Program-made: the position numbers and the translations under genes | Assembly: GCA_004794785.1 (NCBI GenBank) | Contig: SJOL01006401.1 | Location: 428,568-492,567 of the forward strand | Direction: 5' to 3' | Length of the DNA stretch: 64,000 nucleotides | Source: Opisthorchis felineus | Lineage: Eukaryota > Platyhelminthes > Trematoda > Opisthorchiida > Opisthorchiidae | The notes under the pieces: model-generated | What the model was told of the DNA's origin: nothing | Databases searched by the model: none | The model's input: only the letters and a program-made list of their open reading frames with translations | In this document: positions 59,270 through 64,000 of the stretch, piece after piece | Position numbering within the stretch: position 1 is the stretch's first letter | Layout of the letters: the number at the start of each line of letters is the position of its first letter

Positions 59270-61061
59270 TCACTGACAAGTCATTGTTTGACCGCCTCTG
59301 GCTCGTTTCCACCCTTCACGTGGTTGTGCGAAAAGAACCCTTCGAGGAAGTCGCTCGACTGGCATACGCAGCACTTGGCCGAGCCAGCGCAACCTATGTA
59401 GTGTGATCCGTTCATCTATTGAGGGTGAGTTATTTCTTCCGAATACCATTCGACGTACTTCAGCATTGCTTATCCGGTGTTCCCACCAGACTCGGGCAAT
59501 GCTCCGAAGACATCGATGGTCAAACACTGAAAGTCTTTTGACGTCCTCGGTGCGCATCGGTCAGGTTGGGTATGGAGCGCACCGCAGCATTGTAAACTCG
59601 ACCCTTGACGGATGAGCTGATGTCACGCCTACGCCACAGGTGACGCAGGTTCACAAAAACTACTCTGGCCTTCTCAATTCGGATGGAAATATCATCTTTC
59701 GCGAGACCACCGGGACTGATACAGCTGCCCAGGTTAACAAATTTGTCTACTACCTCAATCGGTTCATCCGCAAGCATGAGGCTAGGGTTCGAGCCCACCC
59801 AGTCTTGTAGTAGCACTTCACACTTTGCCGGTGTGAATCGCATGCCAAACCGTGAGGCGGAATGATTTAGATTATTTAATATTGTTTGAATTACTACGGG
59901 GTCAGATCCAAGAAAAGCTATGTCGTCTGCGTACTCGATATCTGTGAGCGGACGCCCAGGGAGCACTTCGACCCCACAGGCATTAGAGGCTGATAGTGAG
60001 TCTTCCATGATCGAATCAATGACGAAGTTGAAGAGGAAAGGCGAAAGAGGACAGCCCTGTCTGACACCACTTGAAGGTCTGAACTCAGACGGGAGCTTCC
60101 CGTAGACCTTCACACGGCCGCGGGAGTTGGCGTACAGCGCCTTCAGGAAGGTCAAGAATTTATGGGGGACACCTTTGCTCCACAGACACTGCAATAGTGC
60201 CTGACGGTCCACAGAGTCAAAGGCAGCTTTCAAATCAAGGAACACAACCATTGTTGGTTGCTGGAAGCAGTTTCGCTGTTCCAGAATTTGTCGGAGGGTG
60301 AAGATATGATCGGTGCATCCTCTTGCAAGACGGAACGCAGCTTGGTTTTCACGGATCCGTTTCTCCCTGTGTTCAGTCTACCTTCGAAAGATTAGACCAG
60401 AGAGCACCCTCGATGCCACAGCTAACAGGGTGATGCCACGGTGGTTTTCACACAGCGTCCGCGTACCCTTTTTGAAGATTGGGATAACTGTCGACATGCC
60501 CCTTTCTGCAGACACCTTCTCTTCGTTCCATATAGAACCAATAAGTTTTGTCAAATGGATCACCAGGGATTCTCCGCCTTCTTTGAAGGGGGCTGGATAG
60601 AGGCTGTCCGGTCCTGGTGCCTTCTCACGTTTTAGCACGGATATTTTGTACTTTATTTCTTCTACCGACGGGCGATCAAGGTTTACATTCCATTCGCCCG
60701 TATGCATTATCTCCACAGGTTGTGTTGCAGGTGGTCAGCTGAACTGTTCTTCGAAGTGTTCGGCCCATCTTTCCAGTCGGCATTTTTCCGAGTGAATTAA
60801 TGAGCCATCTTTTTCACTTATAGTTTCGCTGACCGTTGCTTTCCTAGGGCCAGTCGGTCGTATCAGTTGATACAGGGCACGGCTGTTTCCCGTAGCAAAA
60901 GCCTTCTCTATCTCCCGAGCTTTCGATGTCCACCAGAGCTCTCGGTCTTTCCTTAGACTCTTCACTATGTGGCGTTCGAGGGATTTGTGTGCGCCGTCGT
61001 ACTCGTTGCCTGCTGGTATGGCTTTCCTGGCATCAATCATGGATAGCGATCTCGCCGACAT
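59270..61061 (-). pseudogene. element D reverse transcriptase and C-terminal domain, broken
   Basis: On the minus strand, WWTSKAREIEKAF and a LERWAEHFEEQFS linker come first. A TGA stop follows at 60735-60737, where a Trp codon is expected. Then KAPGPDSLYPAPFKEGG and IPIFKKGTRTLCENHRGITL are followed by a stop near 60378. ENQAAFR..RGCTDHIFTLRQ, FLDLKAAFDSVDR (motif A), SGVRQGCPLSPFLFNFVID (QG motif) and EYADD follow, with YADD at 59922-59933. The NLRHLWRRRD block precedes a frameshift near 59560, and [30 protein letters not shown] comes next. The catalytic residues YADD and FLD are intact but the frame is not. Confidence 0.9.
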
Positions 61062-61236
61062 CCAGTGGTCCTATGGTCGAATCGGAGAGGTCGGACAGAC
61101 ATTAATGAACGCCGCTAACATAGCTCCTTTCACATTTTGACACGCTTCATCCACATGCTCACTGCCACCACAGTATTGGCTTACTGTGGAGAGTTGTTGG
61201 GCTAGCTCAGATCGGTACTGTTGAGCTATGGTCTTG

Positions 61237-62080
61237 CTAATTTGCGATGGCCTGAAGGATGCGAACTATCAGGCGTGCACGCACCATGGTATGATCGGAA
61301 TCAAGTGGTGTTCCCCAGAAGGAACGGCAATCTTGAATTGTGGCTCTCCACTGGTGGCTGATGGTCACATGGTCCAACTGGGTCCACGGTTGATTTGCAG
61401 TTGGTGGCCGCCAGGTTGCGCGATGCGAACGTTTACGTTGAAAGTTCGTACTTGCCAGAAACAGTTCATGGGCAGCACACAACTGAAAGAGTCAATCTCC
61501 GTTGTCTGTGCGGCGAGCATCGACTCCGAATTGACCCTCCAGATGTGATTCCAAGGAGCTCAGACGACCAACTTGAGCATTCATATCGCCTGCAAGGATC
61601 ACAATGTCAGTGCTTTTTGCTTGACGAATGAGCCCGGATAGCTCTCGATAGAAAGTACCCTTCTCAGCATCAGAAGTGCAGTCCGTTGGGGCATAAAGCC
61701 GACACTACAACCAAGCATCGGTTCTTCTGCCGAGAGGCATTGACCTTGATTGAGCTGGATAACCGGACGGCGGAAAGACGACTGTTCACTAGGATCCGAT
61801 CTAGCAAAGGGCGTTCGGCTCCGGGGCTGAGTGCAACTCCCACGCTATATATTCGACGAGTCATCGCTTCTGGGTCACCGGACACACGGAGGGAGAAATG
61901 TGAAAGAGCTGAGCTCATCCTTGGCGTTCTGAGATGCATAACCACGCTTGGGTCTTGTATGCGTGTTTCGGAGACACAGCATACAGCGATTTTAAGGGAG
62001 TATAAGGTTTCAGCAAGCATTGCCTGTTTACCAATTTGACATAGACTACGGACGTTAAAAGCTCCTATATAGAAATGATC
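61237..62080 (-). pseudogene. element D endonuclease domain, broken
   Basis: The minus strand starts near 62070 with FNVRSLCQIGKQ. CCVSETRIQDPS, SLRVSGDPEA and GVALSPGAE follow, with a frameshift near 61690. In another phase ILAGDMNAQVGRL comes next, and finally LDSDHTMVRA (SDH at 61291-61299). All catalytic motifs of the AP-endonuclease-like fold are visible, but in at least two frames. It makes the target nick in RTE-type retrotransposition. Confidence 0.85.
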
Positions 62081-62099
62081 TCGTGGATTTAGAAAGTTG

Positions 62100-62531
62100 T
62101 TATTTTTTTACTGTTAATAGGCAGTGAGGAGCATAAGGCCCTTCGGTCAGACAACTAACAGTCAAGTGACCCAGTGACGTTTGCTTGCGTGGTGGGAAGG
62201 GGTTGTGGAGGGACATCGGTGGACACCGAATTGCGCGGGCAAATGATACTTCCCGGTTGCCCAGGCCGAGGAAGGGGGTTTGGTTGAGGTACCCCACCTT
62301 GAGCGTTTGACTCAAAAGTCTGACCCACAAGGCAGTGGGAGGATGTAGGGTTTTGTTCGGGGACCCTGCCTCTGGCCTCTGACTTAAAAGTCTGACCCAC
62401 GAGGCAGCGGACAGTAGGGTTTTCTTTGGGGACCCTGCCCGGAGCCTGACCTGCTCGGCTGCAGGGGTTGGCCTAACTCGAGGGCGCAGGGAATAAGGCA
62501 TTATTGTCTCATTCCTGATCCGGCTGCGCAC
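62100..62531 (-). CDS. ORF1-like frame of element D
   Basis: A 143-codon open frame ends just upstream of the endonuclease region. It contains [11 protein letters not shown], also present at the start of the corresponding element C region, and then runs through the ~70-bp tandem units, giving repeated WVRLLSQ words and KTL/NQT blocks. Some RTE elements have a short ORF1 before the main frame, so this may be it. I recognise no domain, and the repeat content could equally mean it is just an untranslated leader that happens to be open. In element C the same frame is interrupted soon after MPYSL. Confidence 0.4.
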   Translation of the reverse strand: MRSRIRNETIMPYSLRPRVRPTPAAEQVRLRAGSPKKTLLSAASWVRLLSQRPEAGSPNKTLHPPTALWVRLLSQTLKVGYLNQTPFLGLGNREVSFARAIRCPPMSLHNPFPPRKQTSLGHLTVSCLTEGPYAPHCLLTVKK

Positions 62532-62543
62532 AACAGGTGCCTT

Positions 62544-62801
62544 TTGAGCAGCACCAGACTCTTTGGTTTTAAAAGTATTTCGGCCGTATTGGATAATGCG
62601 CCGGCGGTCACGGTCAACCGTTTGGCGATCGGAGTGTACGGTTTTTATGGCCGACCTTTTCTAAGCCGTCCATCCTCGTGGGAAGGCAGCATCGCTGGTT
62701 TCATAAATATGGACATGCTGGTCGCCTGGGGGAAACACCTTACTGCATTCACACTCCTGTCTCAGAGGACAGTACGACTTTACCCCCAGACAGCCTCGTA
62801 G
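62544..62801 (+). other. antisense 85-codon open frame in the element D 5' region
   Basis: This frame runs opposite to the element. Its counterpart in element C (57302-57559, minus strand) has the same start, the same stop and the same 85-codon length, with most residues identical (for example [13 protein letters not shown] and INMDMLVAWGKH). The sense strand of element D has several stops over the same interval. It may be chance in a similar pair of sequences, or a real antisense product or promoter-associated frame. There is no known family. Confidence 0.35.
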
Positions 62802-62969
62802 CATGATTACTCGTAGTACGGGGTCTCGCTGTTCTTGGTCTGAGTGCTCCCCTTTGGCCTTCCTGGCATGGTTGAACCTTGTGGAACGACGTTCCAGCCA
62901 GTGTAGCCCGCGGGATTATTGCAGCACTCAAGCCCGACCACCACGTCATGTTGGCAGCTTTAGGTCGGG

Positions 62970-62982
62970 ATACCAACCGAAT
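62970..62982 (+). repeat. target site duplication, right copy
   Basis: ATACCAACCGAAT, identical to 58900-58912. It abuts the 5' end of element D and continues into element C coding sequence. Confidence 0.95.
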
Positions 62983-64000
62983 GGAGCTCCTCGACTCATC
63001 CCAGTCTTTAAAAAGGGCACAAGAACGTCATGTGAAAACCATTGTGATATCAGCATGGTATCCAGTGCATCGAAAATGCTCTCTGGGATTATTTTACGCA
63101 GGTTGACGGATTATCGGGAGAGACAGATTCGTGAGAATCAAGCTGGGTTTCGCCCTGATCGAGGATGCATCGTCCATATCTTTACCTTGAGGTAAATTCT
63201 TGAACAGCGCCACTCCTTCAGACGTCCCACGTTGGTCATTTTTCTTGATTTGAAAGCTGCTTTTGATTCTGTCGATCGTCAGATAGTTTGGCAGTATCTG
63301 GCGGTGAAAGGTGTCAAATTTATATCCCTTATAAGGTCACTGTATTCGAACTCCTGTGGACGCGTACGAGTATATGGGACGCTTTTACCTGAGTTCACCA
63401 CGTCCAGTGGTGTAAGACAAGGCTGGCCTCTCTCACCTTTCCTCTTCAACTTTGTCATTGATATGCCGCTTGACATATCCCTGCCTGCCTCTGAAACCTG
63501 GGGAGTCGAAATGCTCCCGAGACGTTTGCCTACATACATTGAGTATGCAGACGACATTGCTGTCCTTGATTCAGATTCTTCCCAAATGCAGACGATTTTG
63601 AATAACCTTAATAACTCTGCCGCACGGTTTCGCATGCGTTTCACACCTGCAAAGTGTAAAGTGCTGCTACACGACTGGGTGGGATCAAACCCAAACCTCA
63701 TGCTTGCAGACGAGCCAATCGATGTGTTAGATAAATTTGTTTACCTGGGCAATTGTATAAGCCCCGGTGGACTAGCTGGAGATGAGATTATCTCTCAAAT
63801 CGGGAAGACCAGGGCAGCTTTTACCAACCTCCGACATCTATGGCGCTGACGTGACGTCAGTTTATCTGTCAAGGGCAGAGTTCACAATGCGGCGGTGTTA
63901 TCCACACTGCTTTATGGATCAGAGACGTGGCCTCTGTGCGCAGAGGACATACGGAAGATGTTACTGTCGGTGTCTTCGAAACATTGGACGGGTCTGGAGG
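62983..64000 (+). mobile_element. RTE-like retrotransposon element C, 3' part (continues past window)
   Basis: The element C RT resumes after the right target site duplication with the codons for LIPVFKKGTRTSCENH. This is in register with the point of interruption at 58912 once one copy of the duplication is discounted. It carries the rest of RT and part of the C-terminal domain. The 3' end lies beyond base 64000. Confidence 0.9.
62983..64000 (+). pseudogene. element C reverse transcriptase, 3' part, broken
   Basis: Motifs in order: IPVFKKGTRTSCENH; SKMLSGIILRRLTD; ENQAGFRPDRGCIVHIFTLR; a TAA stop at 63193-63195; FLDLKAAFDSVDR (motif A); SGVRQGWPLSPFLFNFVID, with Trp replacing the usual Cys after QG; EYADD with YADD at 63544-63555; RFTPAKCKVLLHDW; YLGNCISPGG; and NLRHLWR followed by a TGA stop at 63847-63849. 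SVKGRVHNAAV and LLYGSETWPLCAED then run to the window edge. Catalytic Asp residues are intact. Two nonsense codons make it inactive. Confidence 0.9.

Larger units (their letters stand above)
58913..62969 (-). mobile_element. complete RTE-like retrotransposon element D nested in element C
   Basis: Bounded by a perfect 13-bp target site duplication, so both ends are known. It is 4057 bp, begins on the minus strand with CCCGACCTAAAGCTGCC and ends with an AAAAATGATAATGATGATG tail. It holds a 5' region, a small ORF1-like frame, endonuclease, RT and C-terminal domain in the same order as elements A and C. Elements C and D are close relatives (5' regions largely identical). The coding frame has stops and frameshifts, so it has decayed since insertion. 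Removing it restores the order of RT motifs in element C, which proves it came later. Confidence 0.95.

Overview
The window looks like repeat-rich intergenic or intronic DNA from a flatworm nuclear genome, most likely a trematode or a related platyhelminth. The clues are the style of the non-LTR retrotransposons (RTE-type elements like the SR2/SjR2 group of schistosomes), Penelope-like element debris, a tRNA-derived SINE family and a hammerhead ribozyme motif. I inferred this from recalled protein patterns and did not test it by a search. I found no convincing host exon in 64 kb. Everything I can name is mobile-element DNA or a simple repeat, and nearly all of it is decayed.

Layout. 1-13.8 kb is mostly anonymous. 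It holds two copies of an unnamed ATT-tailed repeat in opposite orientation (2.4-2.9 kb minus; about 8.15-9.17 kb plus), a perfect 21-bp-arm hairpin inside the second copy, and the 3' end of a CR1-like LINE (12.2-12.65 kb plus). 13.84-14.39 kb holds three copies of a short repeat. One copy carries a nearly complete hammerhead ribozyme, and a neighbouring inverted copy carries a deleted version. 15.8-19.65 kb is a long RTE-type LINE on the minus strand (element A) with a broken endonuclease-RT reading frame and a microsatellite where the RT QG motif should be. 22-25.8 kb and 50.3-50.5 kb hold tRNA-derived SINE copies. Fragments of element A recur at 25.6, 36.96-37.39 and 40.36 kb. A second hammerhead-like core lies at 39.5 kb.

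47.9-48.4 kb (minus) holds a Penelope-like RT fragment and 55.16-55.5 kb (plus) a Penelope-like GIY-YIG endonuclease fragment. 57.1-64.0 kb is a nested structure. RTE element C (plus) is split by a complete 4.06-kb RTE element D (minus), which is bounded exactly by a 13-bp target site duplication. Element C runs off the right edge of the window.

The parts fit a known logic. Autonomous RTE and Penelope-like elements supplied reverse transcriptase. The SINE carries an internal Pol III promoter and an ATT tail, and its body is shared with the 5' region of element A. Hammerhead motifs are known in Penelope-like terminal repeats, which is the likeliest origin of the ribozyme copies here. All recognised reading frames are interrupted, so I expect no active element in this window.
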